Source of the DNA: Desulfobulbus propionicus
GTDB lineage: Bacteria > Desulfobacterota > Desulfobulbia > Desulfobulbales > Desulfobulbaceae
DNA length: 64,000 nt
Assembly (NCBI GenBank): GCA_002748755.1
Contig: PDTD01000003.1
Location: forward strand, 1 to 64,000
Direction of reading: 5' to 3'
The notes under the pieces: generated by a model
Database searches by the model: none
What the model was told of the DNA's origin: nothing
What the model saw: only the letters and a program-made list of their open reading frames with translations
Program-made: the position numbers and the translations under genes
Shown: piece after piece, positions 36,498 to 47,064 of the stretch
Layout of the letters: each line of letters starts with the position of its first letter
Numbering within the stretch: position 1 is the first letter of the stretch

Positions 36498-39400
36498 ATG
36501 AAAAAAAGCACTTCTCATCAACTCATATTAGAATCTCTTGAAGAACGTGTCTTCTTTGACGCAAATCCTGTTATTATTCTGGAACCGGCTGATGGCGGCC
36601 TGGAACCTGCGAGCCCTGATGGCGCCGCCTTGCAGGCAGAAAGTGATGCCGCCGCCGGTGCAGAGGAGCCAGCAGCCGGTGCAGAGGAGTCGGCGGCCGG
36701 CGCTGAGGCGGGGCAGGCTGATGGTGAAGAAAAGACAGAGGGTGGGGCCGCTGGTTCAGGCGAAGTCTCGGCCTCTGACGATGCCCTGGCAGAGGTCGAG
36801 GGCGGGCAACAGAAGGTGCCGGACACTCCTGTTGAGGAGCCGTCCTCGGATGAAGGAAATACCGTGGCCGCAGAACAAAGCTCTGATGACACGCTTGGTA
36901 CCGAGTCGCCAGCAGCAGAAGAGGGGGCAACAGTCCCAGTGGACCCCTTTGTGGGGGAAGATTTTACTTTTACGGTCTCTTTTGACAACACCACTGGAAA
37001 CCCTACTGTCTATGGGCCTTATATTGACCTGGTCCTTGACGGTGGCCTTGACGGAACGGAAGCCAGTAACGATGGCATTTCTTTTGTGGGGGCCACATAT
37101 TTAGGTGCTGAGGTGCAACATGGGACTCCCCAGACAGTGGACGCCACTGGATCAATAATCCATCCCTATGCAAAGGACGCAGCTGGTGACCCCTTGGTCG
37201 TCACCGGCTTAACAGAGGGAGATGTGTTTGTCAGCTTGTTGATGCCTTTTGGCTCCTTTGCCGGTGGTCAGCCTCCGGCCGAGGTCGAGGTGACCGCCCA
37301 CATGAGCGAAAATGCGGATGTGGGGACACCTCTGGACGTCGATGTGATCACCGGCGCCATGTACGGAACCGATCCGCTTGATAATCCCACCGTTGATAAT
37401 CCCTTACGTGGGCCGGGTGATGGCCTTCAGGCCTCGACTCAGTCGTTCCTGCCCGAGGTCATTGCCTTTAACACCGATATCAATGTTGCCTCTGTGGACT
37501 CCGATTGCCAGGAACAACACGGTCCTTATTCTGACAGCCGGAATGTGGAAAACAACCATCAGGAGATTCCCACCGGTCCCAATTTCCCGGCTCAGTATAT
37601 AACAACCATAGATATAGCGGACACTCAAGAGGTGGGGGGACAGGAAGACGATGGACGGACCGGGATGGTGTATACCCAGCATGTGTCGACCTCTGTGTTT
37701 TATCTGGGGAACGTCTCCGTTGTTGACAGTAGCGGTAATGCTCTGGCGTATACCATTCTCAATCAGCCTGTAGGTTCGGCAGGCGGCGATCTGGTGCTGC
37801 AGTTGCACGACGCGGTGACTGGAACCGGGGCAAATGATGACGTTGTTATCACCTATGATTTTTATGTTCCTGAAAACACAGGGGATGCTGTTCCGACACC
37901 TATTTTAGACCCGGTGAATGCCGACGATGAACATATTATCAATGACGGTGAGATCACCTACCTTTGGGACCCAACAGATTCCAATGATGATCAGGTGATT
38001 GCAACAGTTGATGCCGAGGTGGACAAGGATGGAGTTTTTTCCAATGCGCCAGATATTGATGACATTTCTCATGCCGAGGCTATAACCATTCAAAAAGACC
38101 ACGAACTCGTTACTGATATAGGAAGCAGCGGTTATACACCGGGTGATACGGTTGAATTTACACTTGATTTTCAGATATCTGACTACTTTGCCTTTGGCGA
38201 TGATCCCGGTGTTGCTGGGGATGATTTTGGCATTGTAGACAGCGTCTACAACGGTCTGAAACTCGAAGATGACGCTGGGAACACCTATCAGCCGGAAATT
38301 ACGATTTGGGAAGACGGTCAAGTAATTGGCAGTATGTCCCTCACTGCAGCAGCAGCGGGCAGCATGTTATGGACCACCCCAGGCAATAATGGTGACCTGC
38401 TTTATCATTATAACCTCCATGCAATACTCGCAGCAATGGGTGTTCAGGACGGTATCCTCTCAGGTGGTGGCAGCAATGGCCCTACCCATGGGCAAATTAC
38501 CTACAGCACTACCATTCAGAACACCTACGCACTCGGATATAATTATACTGGAACTGGAGAACTTAATGTTGATCAGGGTGATTACCTCAGCGCAGGTGGG
38601 ACGACAGATGTAGAGATCTTTGGTGATGTCTATGAAGAAGACGGTCAACCGCCTGGGTTCACTGGTGAGTCTGAGTCGGATGAATCCTGCGATGGTCTTG
38701 GAATCGTGACAGGATCGGTTGGCAAGGATATTTATGCGATCAACGGGGTAACAGACAATACTCTGTGGGAACGGGACGATTCCGGACGGGTGCATATTTC
38801 AGCCGGTGATGTCGTGTCATACCGTATCACCTATGCTCTGCCTACCTCCAGTACAGAAGATTTTGAGCTGGTCGATTATCTGCCCTCGCCTGTGTTTGAT
38901 GCCACTGATCCTGATTTAGATGGCCCACTTTCGGGTTGGCAGTATAGTGCAGTTGATAATTTGGATGCTGGCTATTGGTTTCTTTTAGGAGGTGCTGGAA
39001 ATCATACCTACGTCCCAAACCATCAAGCTGCAGTAGCGGATTCTGCTAATAATTCTGTAACATTTCACTGGGATGATTATCATGATATCGCCAACAACGC
39101 TCAGCAAGTTAGCCTGATTCTCAGCGTGAAAGTAGACGATGCTGCATTTACCGATGGCCTGTTCCTCACCAATCAGGTGACCGGAAGAGAGCTGAGTACA
39201 GAGCAGGAGTGGACCGAAACCAACGCAATCATTCAAATAGTTCTTGATGAGCCAGAGCTTGAGATTACGAAAGGGGTGGTCGAAACAAATAACTCTGCAG
39301 GTATTCTTGATGGCCCGTCGTCCCTTGAGCCTGGTTTTGTCTATGATGCAAATCTGAGCGGCATTGATGCCGGTGATCTTGTGACCTATTGCATCACCGT

Positions 39401-42400
39401 AGAAAATGTGGGACAAGCTGCCGCGTATGATGTCTTTGTAGAGGACTCCCTCCCCAATAACTTTGCCTACTACGGGGGGCTCAGCGTCACTGACGGAGAT
39501 GGAAACCCGGTGAACTACACGGTGGGAGGGGATGGTTCGGATACGGCTTTTTTTACCGATGGTATGAGTATCTTGGACCCCATACCAGCAGAATCTTCAG
39601 CAAACCATGAGGATATGTTGTATATCTGGTATAACCTTGTCGCTCTAGACTCCGTTGGCCCAGGTGTAGAGTATACCAATACCGCAGAAGTCACCAACTA
39701 TGCAGTCGTTTCCGGGGGGGACAATTTTGTTGCGAATACCGATTTGACTGATGATGCCGATGTTACCATTGCTGCCCCCTTAGTAGAAAAAACTGTGACC
39801 GGCACCAATCAGAGCCATACACAAGATTTGAATGTGGCCATAGGTGAAATTGTTACCTACAAGGTAGAGATCACGGTGCCGGAAGGAGAAACGCAAAATG
39901 TGTTTTTTTATGATACCCTGGACGATGGCTTGGCTCTTGTTGCTGTCGATTCAATCAGTGCCTCACCATATCTTGCGACAACTCAAACGTCGTGGAATGA
40001 TATCCTAACCAACCATCTCATTGTGGACAATGATGGAACAACTCTTTCGCTTGATTTTGGTACGATAACCAACAGTAATCGAAATAACGGTGCTGCAGAG
40101 AAGATAACGCTCACCTATACCGCAGTGGTCACCAATGTGGCGGGAAATCAGCGTGGAACAGATCTGGAGAATGATGCAGAGTGGCATGGAAATGGCAAAG
40201 AGTTGGCCACTGATGCTGCCTCTGTCAATGTGGTGGAACCTCAATTGGAGGTGGAAAAAACAGTTTCAGACCCCAACCCCGATGAGGGGGATCTCGTTAC
40301 CTTCGAGATTGTTGTTACCAATGAGACCAATGCCAACGGGGCGGATGCGTTTGAGGTTGTCTTAACAGATGTACTGCCGACTGGATACAACTATGTTCCT
40401 GGTTCTTGGAACGTGAGCCAAGGTCTTCCTCCAGATTCCATCAATGACACTAATCCCCAGAACTTGGAAGTGACCTGGAACACCTTTGCACAAGGCGAGA
40501 GTGCGACCATAACCTTTGCCGGCCAAATTGGCGCAGGTGTTGTTGCCGGGACTGATTTGACCAATACTGCCAGTGTCAACTGGTCCAGTTTACCTGGAGA
40601 TCAAACCACGGCTCAATCAACCCACAATACTGTCTCCACAGAGAGAACCGGTGATCCAACTGACCCCGGAGGGAATGCCAACGACTATAGCGTTGAGGAC
40701 GATGCCCAGGTGATGGTTGCAGGCGCGATCGACAAAGTGCTTTCCAGCCCCGGCACCGAGTATACCATCGGTGATATGGTGACCTACACTATTACAGTCA
40801 CTCTGCCAGAATCACAGGTCAATGATTTTCATGTTATTGATGCGCTTCCAACAGGTCTGGTGTATCAGAGCCATACAGTTGATTCCAATGGATTCAGCGG
40901 CACTTTGCCCTCAGAAACTCTTTCTCAAAATTCAAACCAGCTCGATTTTAATTTTGGCTCTTTTCAGCTCCCAGCTAATAACGATCCAACCGATGACAGT
41001 TTTACTATTGAGGTTGTTGCCCAGGTTGGCAATTCCCCTTCAAACTTAGATGGTCAGACGTTAACCAACCATGCTTCCATGAGCTATGAGGGGCCTAGTG
41101 GTAGTGATGTCATTGTAGACGATCCCACAGATCCCCAGATACAGATTGTGGAGCCCTGGATAGAAACGGAAAAGACCGTCACCCCTTCAGGGGGGAATAT
41201 AGCAGAGGTAGGAGTCGGGGATACATTGACCTACACAGTCACCCTCACCAATGGCGGTAACGCCACGGCTTATGAGGTGAACTTTTCTGATACCCTGGCC
41301 CCCCACACAACCTTTGGGGGAGTAGTTTCGGCGACCATTGACGGTCTTGGGGTGAGCCTGGGAACCACAGGTGACCCCAATAATGATGGCAGTCTTATCA
41401 CCTTTGAGGACGAAAGCTGGGACCTTGATCCCGGTTCCGTGCTGAAGCTTATCTATACTGCGACAGTGAACGATGATGCTGTTGTTGATGGGCACTACAC
41501 CAACACCGTGGATGCTGACTGGTCAAGCCAAGACGGAACGGTTGGTACAGAACGGGTGTATGATGAGGATGACGGCATTGATTCGATTGTTGATTCCGGC
41601 CACTATGCTGATCGTGATGTGGATACGGCAACCTTCAGCATACCTGGGGTGACTATCAGCAAGATAGATAATACGGCCTCTGCTCTCATTGGTGAGGAGA
41701 TTAGCTATGTTCTCACCATCAGTTCTCCGCAGGGGACAGTCAGTCAACTCAGCATTGCAGATGTACTGGGGGCTGGACTGGTCTATAACAACAACGCCCA
41801 GATCAGCTACGATAATGGTATGAGCTGGGCAACCAACATGCCTGTTGTAGGAGGAACCAATGACGGCACTGCAGAAGTGACCCTTACCTGGGATTTGGGG
41901 GATACGTTGATCACTTCAGCTAATCATATTCTTATTCGCTATACTGCCCAGGTGGCTAATGTCACTGGAAACACGAGTGGCAGTACGCTGGCAAACACCG
42001 TCACTCTGGAGTATGAAGACCTCGCAGGCGACACCCAGAGTTCGACTGCTACAGAGAGTTTTGTGATAAGAGATCCTCTGGAATTGAACCTGAGCATTGG
42101 TGATCGTGTCTGGTACGATCTGGATGCCGACGGGGTGCAGGACGCTTCCGAGGTTGGGCTGAGCAACATTACGGTTACCCTCTTTAGTAGCAATGGCTAC
42201 GAGATTGCCCAGGTGGACACGGACAGTAGCGGCAACTACCTGTTTTCCGGGTTGAGCCCAAACGATTATTATGTTGTGGTTGATGCGGCGGATCTCCCTT
42301 CGGGTATGGTGCAGACCTGGGATTATGATGATACGGACCCTGCCGGGACATTCACAACCCCGCATGCCAGCGGTATTATAACGCTTCAAAGCGGCCAATC

Positions 42401-44165
42401 CGTTTTTGATATTGATTTTGGGTATACCGGCACCGGTACCATTGGTGAGAAGATCTGGGAAGATAGTAACGGCAATACAGTGGATGACCCAGGAGAAGTC
42501 GGCATTGCTGGGGTTACGGTCACTGTTACCGGAGATTTTAATAATGATGGGGATTTAGATGACCCTGGGGATGTGATGACCACCATAACGGATGAAAACG
42601 GTTATTACAGTTTTACCAATTTGCCCTATGGAACCTATACGGTGGAGGTGGATACCGCAACCCTTCCTGTAGGCATGGAACCCACCACGGACGGCGATGG
42701 CCTGGGCACCCCCAACAGTGTGACGGGGCTGCTGAACGAGCCGGTGAATAACAATTTCAATTTTGGCTATCAACAGAACCGTGCCATTGGGGACTATGTC
42801 TGGAACGATCTCGATGGAGATGGAATCCAGGATGCCAATGAATCCCCGTTGGCCAATGTCCAGGTGACACTGAGTGGGGATTTTGATGGTGACGGTGATA
42901 GAGAGAGCCTGACAACCACCACAGACGAGACAGGGCACTATCTTTTTGATGTCAATAATAGTTTTGGCAACCTGTTCCCCGGCGAGTACGTTATCACTAT
43001 TGATCCCTCCTCCCTACCTGAGGGGATGGTGCCGACCTATGATAATGATGGCCTGGCCAGCCCGCATAGTTCCACCCTGATTTTGGGTATCTCTGACGTG
43101 AACCTGGAACAGGATTTTGGCTATCGGGAAACTGGCTCCGTTGATGAAACTGGCTCCATTGGTGATACGGTCTGGTATGATCTTGATGGCGACGGGGTCA
43201 TTGATGCAGGCGAGGAAGGAATAGCCGGGGTTACAGTAACCCTGACCGGGGATACAGACGGTGACGGTATTGATGATGTGTATTTGCAAACAGTAACCGG
43301 TCAAAACGGCAACTATTTTTTTGAGCAACTGGTTTCCGGAGAGTACACTGTCTCCGTGGATACCTCCACTGCAGATCTGGGGGACTATACCGCGCTCTCA
43401 CCAACCTATGATCCTGATGGTGAGCTTGATATGCAGACCACAGTGAACCTTGGCCCTGGCGAGATAAATACCCTGATCGATTTTGGGTACCTTCCCTCCA
43501 CAGATGTTGATCCGGTCCCGCCACCTCCAGAAGAACCATTTCAGCCAGTAGTACCGCCGACCCAGGTACCAGTGACTGGAATTGTTCCGACTGGAGTGGT
43601 CCAGCCTGTTGAACCTTTTGTTTTTTCGTATGACCCGGTTTTTCATTCCCTTGTGGAAGGAGATAATCTGCGGGATGTGGATTCTTTCCTCTCAATGAGA
43701 GATGAGGAACTACCGTATTCTGATTCTTTGTTACCTGTCTGCCCCATGTACAGCGGCCATGCGGAGCCCGGGACAACGTTGGTGATTAGACTTTCTAATG
43801 CCCAGGGGGAACTGGTTGGGTCTGAGCTCGTTATGGCGGATGCAGGGGGCAACTGGCTGGCGACATTCAGTGGTACCCTGCTCTATTGCATGCCGCATCA
43901 TATTGAAATTTCTCAATATATGTCATCGTATAATATCAGCTCTGAAGGGGGATTTAATATGCGGACTTATTTTATGCCTGCCTTTGGCGCCTCGCCCTTT
44001 ACCACACCGGAGCTGACTCCGACCAACATTTTTGGGACCCGCGCCTCTGTGATGCTCCAGGCCTTAGAGCACCAATATGACCGCTCGGTAAGTCTGAGCT
44101 GGAATGATTATTACGACTATGAGATCATGTCGATCTCCATTAACCCATCGCAGGCAACGTTGTGA
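36498..44165 (+). CDS. Giant LEPR-XLL-like surface protein with DUF11 and SdrD-B modules
   Basis: About 2555 residues, intact. The N-terminus has ILESLEERVFFDANP (residues 10-24), a variant of the LEPR-XLL motif found at the start of very long exported proteins. An Ala/Glu-rich acidic region follows (about 40-150). Then come about nine Ig-like DUF11/isopeptide-type modules (e.g. VTNETNANGADAFEVVLTDV), next four SdrD-B calcium-binding modules starting near 1866, 1981, 2096 and 2220 (GDRVWYDLDADGVQD pattern). A Pro-rich linker and a C-terminal Ig-like domain end it. No Sec signal, RTX repeats, LPXTG or PEP-CTERM are seen. ATG 36498 has GAGGA 7 bases upstream. The export genes follow directly. 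Confidence 0.88.
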   Translation: MKKSTSHQLILESLEERVFFDANPVIILEPADGGLEPASPDGAALQAESDAAAGAEEPAAGAEESAAGAEAGQADGEEKTEGGAAGSGEVSASDDALAEVEGGQQKVPDTPVEEPSSDEGNTVAAEQSSDDTLGTESPAAEEGATVPVDPFVGEDFTFTVSFDNTTGNPTVYGPYIDLVLDGGLDGTEASNDGISFVGATYLGAEVQHGTPQTVDATGSIIHPYAKDAAGDPLVVTGLTEGDVFVSLLMPFGSFAGGQPPAEVEVTAHMSENADVGTPLDVDVITGAMYGTDPLDNPTVDNPLRGPGDGLQASTQSFLPEVIAFNTDINVASVDSDCQEQHGPYSDSRNVENNHQEIPTGPNFPAQYITTIDIADTQEVGGQEDDGRTGMVYTQHVSTSVFYLGNVSVVDSSGNALAYTILNQPVGSAGGDLVLQLHDAVTGTGANDDVVITYDFYVPENTGDAVPTPILDPVNADDEHIINDGEITYLWDPTDSNDDQVIATVDAEVDKDGVFSNAPDIDDISHAEAITIQKDHELVTDIGSSGYTPGDTVEFTLDFQISDYFAFGDDPGVAGDDFGIVDSVYNGLKLEDDAGNTYQPEITIWEDGQVIGSMSLTAAAAGSMLWTTPGNNGDLLYHYNLHAILAAMGVQDGILSGGGSNGPTHGQITYSTTIQNTYALGYNYTGTGELNVDQGDYLSAGGTTDVEIFGDVYEEDGQPPGFTGESESDESCDGLGIVTGSVGKDIYAINGVTDNTLWERDDSGRVHISAGDVVSYRITYALPTSSTEDFELVDYLPSPVFDATDPDLDGPLSGWQYSAVDNLDAGYWFLLGGAGNHTYVPNHQAAVADSANNSVTFHWDDYHDIANNAQQVSLILSVKVDDAAFTDGLFLTNQVTGRELSTEQEWTETNAIIQIVLDEPELEITKGVVETNNSAGILDGPSSLEPGFVYDANLSGIDAGDLVTYCITVENVGQAAAYDVFVEDSLPNNFAYYGGLSVTDGDGNPVNYTVGGDGSDTAFFTDGMSILDPIPAESSANHEDMLYIWYNLVALDSVGPGVEYTNTAEVTNYAVVSGGDNFVANTDLTDDADVTIAAPLVEKTVTGTNQSHTQDLNVAIGEIVTYKVEITVPEGETQNVFFYDTLDDGLALVAVDSISASPYLATTQTSWNDILTNHLIVDNDGTTLSLDFGTITNSNRNNGAAEKITLTYTAVVTNVAGNQRGTDLENDAEWHGNGKELATDAASVNVVEPQLEVEKTVSDPNPDEGDLVTFEIVVTNETNANGADAFEVVLTDVLPTGYNYVPGSWNVSQGLPPDSINDTNPQNLEVTWNTFAQGESATITFAGQIGAGVVAGTDLTNTASVNWSSLPGDQTTAQSTHNTVSTERTGDPTDPGGNANDYSVEDDAQVMVAGAIDKVLSSPGTEYTIGDMVTYTITVTLPESQVNDFHVIDALPTGLVYQSHTVDSNGFSGTLPSETLSQNSNQLDFNFGSFQLPANNDPTDDSFTIEVVAQVGNSPSNLDGQTLTNHASMSYEGPSGSDVIVDDPTDPQIQIVEPWIETEKTVTPSGGNIAEVGVGDTLTYTVTLTNGGNATAYEVNFSDTLAPHTTFGGVVSATIDGLGVSLGTTGDPNNDGSLITFEDESWDLDPGSVLKLIYTATVNDDAVVDGHYTNTVDADWSSQDGTVGTERVYDEDDGIDSIVDSGHYADRDVDTATFSIPGVTISKIDNTASALIGEEISYVLTISSPQGTVSQLSIADVLGAGLVYNNNAQISYDNGMSWATNMPVVGGTNDGTAEVTLTWDLGDTLITSANHILIRYTAQVANVTGNTSGSTLANTVTLEYEDLAGDTQSSTATESFVIRDPLELNLSIGDRVWYDLDADGVQDASEVGLSNITVTLFSSNGYEIAQVDTDSSGNYLFSGLSPNDYYVVVDAADLPSGMVQTWDYDDTDPAGTFTTPHASGIITLQSGQSVFDIDFGYTGTGTIGEKIWEDSNGNTVDDPGEVGIAGVTVTVTGDFNNDGDLDDPGDVMTTITDENGYYSFTNLPYGTYTVEVDTATLPVGMEPTTDGDGLGTPNSVTGLLNEPVNNNFNFGYQQNRAIGDYVWNDLDGDGIQDANESPLANVQVTLSGDFDGDGDRESLTTTTDETGHYLFDVNNSFGNLFPGEYVITIDPSSLPEGMVPTYDNDGLASPHSSTLILGISDVNLEQDFGYRETGSVDETGSIGDTVWYDLDGDGVIDAGEEGIAGVTVTLTGDTDGDGIDDVYLQTVTGQNGNYFFEQLVSGEYTVSVDTSTADLGDYTALSPTYDPDGELDMQTTVNLGPGEINTLIDFGYLPSTDVDPVPPPPEEPFQPVVPPTQVPVTGIVPTGVVQPVEPFVFSYDPVFHSLVEGDNLRDVDSFLSMRDEELPYSDSLLPVCPMYSGHAEPGTTLVIRLSNAQGELVGSELVMADAGGNWLATFSGTLLYCMPHHIEISQYMSSYNISSEGGFNMRTYFMPAFGASPFTTPELTPTNIFGTRASVMLQALEHQYDRSVSLSWNDYYDYEIMSISINPSQATL

Positions 44166-44183
44166 TTAACAAGGAGTAAGAGA

Positions 44184-46076
44184 ATGAAAAAACTGTCTAT
44201 AGTGCCTGTTCTTGGAGCTGCTTTTTGCTTCTCTCTGGCAGCTGTTGCGGCTGAGGCCGTTGAACTGGATCATGATACATCTTTTACAGAGCTTAAGACC
44301 ACTTTGCTCAAGCGGTATGAACCGCTGGTCAAGGATTTTTCCAGCTCAGAGCAGGGAGCGATGCAGACCATTACCCTGCCAGAAGAAGAGAGCACGCTGG
44401 AATCCTGGTGGCGTGAGTCGGTGAAAACACCTCTGACTGGTATGCAGGACTATACTGCACTGAACATGAGTAATTTATATGCAACCACGTTGGATAATTC
44501 CAGCCAGATCAAGGTGTTCAGTGCACTACCCCTGATACGGAAGACAACCATTCAGGAAGCGGACGGAGTGTTCGATACCTCTCTGTATCTGACGGGGAAA
44601 TATAATTCAATAAATGAACCCGTGGGTGATGAATTAAAAACCGGCGGGCCAGATCGATACGAGGAAAAATCAGGTTCTCTTAGTCTGGGATTGGAACGGA
44701 AATTTTTAACAGGTACGAAAGTTGCCTTGGAGCATACATTTGAATCCTATGATTCCAATTCAGAATACCTGGATCCTGAGGATCAGGGTATCTCGAAGAC
44801 GAGTGCCACTTTGACCCAGCCACTGTTACAAGGGATTGGACCGGACTACAACGGGGCTGTAGAGGAGCTTGCAAAGATTGACTACGCCAGCTCGGAAAAT
44901 GAGCTGAGGCGTCAGATCGATAGTCACCTGCTGGAGGTAACCCGTTCGTACTGGGGATTGTATATGGAGCGTTCCATTTACCTGCAGAAACAGCAGCTGG
45001 CCAATAAAGCTGCAGAGATTGTGGCCCAGATGGAAGAACGCAAAGATATTGATATTGAACCCAGCCTTCTGATACGTGCTAAATCTCAGATGTTTGCCCA
45101 TCAGCTTGAGGCAGACGAAGCCAAGTTTGCCATACTCAACGCCCAGTCGAGAATCTGGGCGCTGACTAATTCGCCTGCCTTTGTGAACGGATCCGGGTTG
45201 GAATATGTCACCGTTGAAGAACCCCGACATGGGTTGCCGCAGGAGAGCATGGAGGCAATCTTTATGACTGCGCTGCGCAAACGTCCAGAGGTCGAGCAAT
45301 CTGTACGACAACTGCAGTCAGCGCTCTGGCGGCATTATCGGGCCAGGAATGAGTTATTGCCCCAGTTGGATTTATTCCTGCAAACCTATGTGAAAGGCCT
45401 GGAAGGGGATTATGATCATGACGGGGCCTATCAGGATTCCTGGGATGAGGGGAACCCCAGTTACAGTGTGGGGCTACGGTTTGGATTTCCTCTGATGAAC
45501 AATGCGGCCAAAGCACGCGAAATGCGAAAGAAACTGGAGATAAGACAGCTACAAAGTCAGCTTGACACCACAGTGGCGAACATATTGCTGGAAGCCCAGA
45601 TTTCCTATCGTGAGATGGTAAAATACAATATGGCCATGAAGAGGCGCTATACTGTGGTTGAAACGACCAAGAAAGAGGTTGAAAATCTGACCAGTCGTAT
45701 TGACTACCTTATTTTGCAAAAACAAGAGTATGGTGGCATTCTCTATCGTCTCCTCGATGCTCTGGAACGTTTAAATCAGGCAGAGAAAGAGTTTTCAGCC
45801 AGTGAACTGACCTATAATCTGGCATTGGCTCAACTGCAGAGCGCCAAGGGCACCTTGGTTGAAGACTCTGGGGTTGTGATAGAGGAAACGGAAGAGAACG
45901 GGTATCCAGTCATAAAAATTCACCTGCGTGATGGCCAGGCCCCGGTCGATAAGCAAACAGCTTCGCTCACAGGTAAGCTGCAGGCTGGCGCTCAAGCCCA
46001 GGGCGCTGGTATAAAGATGCAGGTATCCGAAAAGGATGCGGCTTTGTATTCGGCCCTTGCCGTTGATGTGCAGTGA
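44184..46076 (+). CDS. TolC-like outer-membrane efflux protein
   Basis: 630 residues with a signal peptide (MKKLSIVPVLGAAFCFSLAA). The body has the TolC two-fold repeat of long helices and strands (for example NELRRQIDSHLLEVTRSYWG and VRQLQSALWRHYRARNELLP). These trimerise into an outer-membrane beta barrel with a periplasmic tunnel. It is somewhat longer than E. coli TolC, with an extra N-terminal segment of about 80 residues. It starts 18 bases after the giant gene with AAGGAG, and its stop overlaps the next start by 4 bases (GTGA), so they are co-translated. Confidence 0.9.
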   Translation: MKKLSIVPVLGAAFCFSLAAVAAEAVELDHDTSFTELKTTLLKRYEPLVKDFSSSEQGAMQTITLPEEESTLESWWRESVKTPLTGMQDYTALNMSNLYATTLDNSSQIKVFSALPLIRKTTIQEADGVFDTSLYLTGKYNSINEPVGDELKTGGPDRYEEKSGSLSLGLERKFLTGTKVALEHTFESYDSNSEYLDPEDQGISKTSATLTQPLLQGIGPDYNGAVEELAKIDYASSENELRRQIDSHLLEVTRSYWGLYMERSIYLQKQQLANKAAEIVAQMEERKDIDIEPSLLIRAKSQMFAHQLEADEAKFAILNAQSRIWALTNSPAFVNGSGLEYVTVEEPRHGLPQESMEAIFMTALRKRPEVEQSVRQLQSALWRHYRARNELLPQLDLFLQTYVKGLEGDYDHDGAYQDSWDEGNPSYSVGLRFGFPLMNNAAKAREMRKKLEIRQLQSQLDTTVANILLEAQISYREMVKYNMAMKRRYTVVETTKKEVENLTSRIDYLILQKQEYGGILYRLLDALERLNQAEKEFSASELTYNLALAQLQSAKGTLVEDSGVVIEETEENGYPVIKIHLRDGQAPVDKQTASLTGKLQAGAQAQGAGIKMQVSEKDAALYSALAVDVQ

Positions 46077-46936
46077 TAAATGGTACGCTCTTGATGCCCC
46101 AAAGGCTTCTGCAGCATATCTGTTCTTTTGTTGGCCTTTTGCTCTATGGTGTTCTGGCTTCTTATGGTGAGCATACAGCCGGAGCAGTAACCTTAGAGAG
46201 CTTTCTGGAGCCTGACAAGCAGGTGGATATTGTCCCGGTGAACAGGGACATTGTCACGAAACTGCATGTTGTAGAAGGGGACTCTGTCAAAAAAGGCCAG
46301 CTTCTGGTTACCCTTGATCTCGGGGTGCTGAATGAAAGGAAGAATATCGCTCAAATCCTGGCCACAAACCATGGACGATTAGACTCTGCCCAGGCGCTGG
46401 TCAATATACGACAAGCGCATCTTGAAAATCTCAAACGTCTTGAATCCACTGGTCACGTGCGCCAAAAAGAGCTTGAAGTAAGCAGAGCAGATCTCGCTGT
46501 TGCTCAGGCAGACCTGTTGACCGCCCAGGAAGAACGAACCATTCGCCAGGCAGAACTGCGCCATATAGAGGCGCAGATAGAGGTAAAAAAGATTCGCTCT
46601 CCCATAGATGGACTGGTGTCAAGAGTGTACAAAACCGAAGGAGAACTCGTAGGACTCAACGATGAAGACGCCTTGATCAGCGTTGTCAGCCCCCACCCTT
46701 TGCATGTTATTTTTTATCTCCCCCATGCGTACGCAGAACAGATCGCAGTAGGTCAGCAGGTAGCCCTGCAGGTAGGGGTACCTGCTGAGACTGTTCTGGG
46801 TAAGGTGCTCTTTGTGGCCCCTCTCGTTCATCCTGAGAGCGGCACCATACGGGTCAAGATTGGTTTTGCTCAAGGGTTTGTTGCCCAAAGCGGTATCCGT
46901 TGCAGTTTGGATACGGATCAGCTGACTGCCCCATAG
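46073..46936 (+). CDS. Periplasmic adaptor (HlyD/RND membrane-fusion family)
   Basis: 287 residues. An N-terminal hydrophobic segment (ICSFVGLLLYGVLASYG) is followed by a biotinyl-lipoyl-like half (VVEGDSVKKGQLLVTLD), a helical hairpin of about 90 residues, the second lipoyl half (KKIRSPIDGLVSRVYKTEG) and a beta barrel. Adaptors of this type bridge an inner-membrane pump to TolC. Here no pump is encoded next to it. The GTG start at 46073 overlaps the TolC stop; ATG 46094 is an alternative. It is shorter than most RND adaptors and ends without a membrane-proximal domain. Confidence 0.85.
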   Translation: MINGTLLMPQRLLQHICSFVGLLLYGVLASYGEHTAGAVTLESFLEPDKQVDIVPVNRDIVTKLHVVEGDSVKKGQLLVTLDLGVLNERKNIAQILATNHGRLDSAQALVNIRQAHLENLKRLESTGHVRQKELEVSRADLAVAQADLLTAQEERTIRQAELRHIEAQIEVKKIRSPIDGLVSRVYKTEGELVGLNDEDALISVVSPHPLHVIFYLPHAYAEQIAVGQQVALQVGVPAETVLGKVLFVAPLVHPESGTIRVKIGFAQGFVAQSGIRCSLDTDQLTAP

Positions 46937-47064
46937 ATGAGCGGTCTTCATGTCTTAGACCGCCTCTCCTGCTTTTTGTTTGCCTGTTTATGCCTGATCC
47001 CTGAGTATGGATACCCAGGCAAAGGCAACAGCATGTACGCTCCCACAATCATATAAGCCAGCCT

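Noticed and set aside
36498-44165. RTX toxin or cadherin-type type I substrate
   Set aside because: No GGxGxDxxx nonapeptides are visible; the DxDGDGxxD motifs belong to SdrD-B modules.
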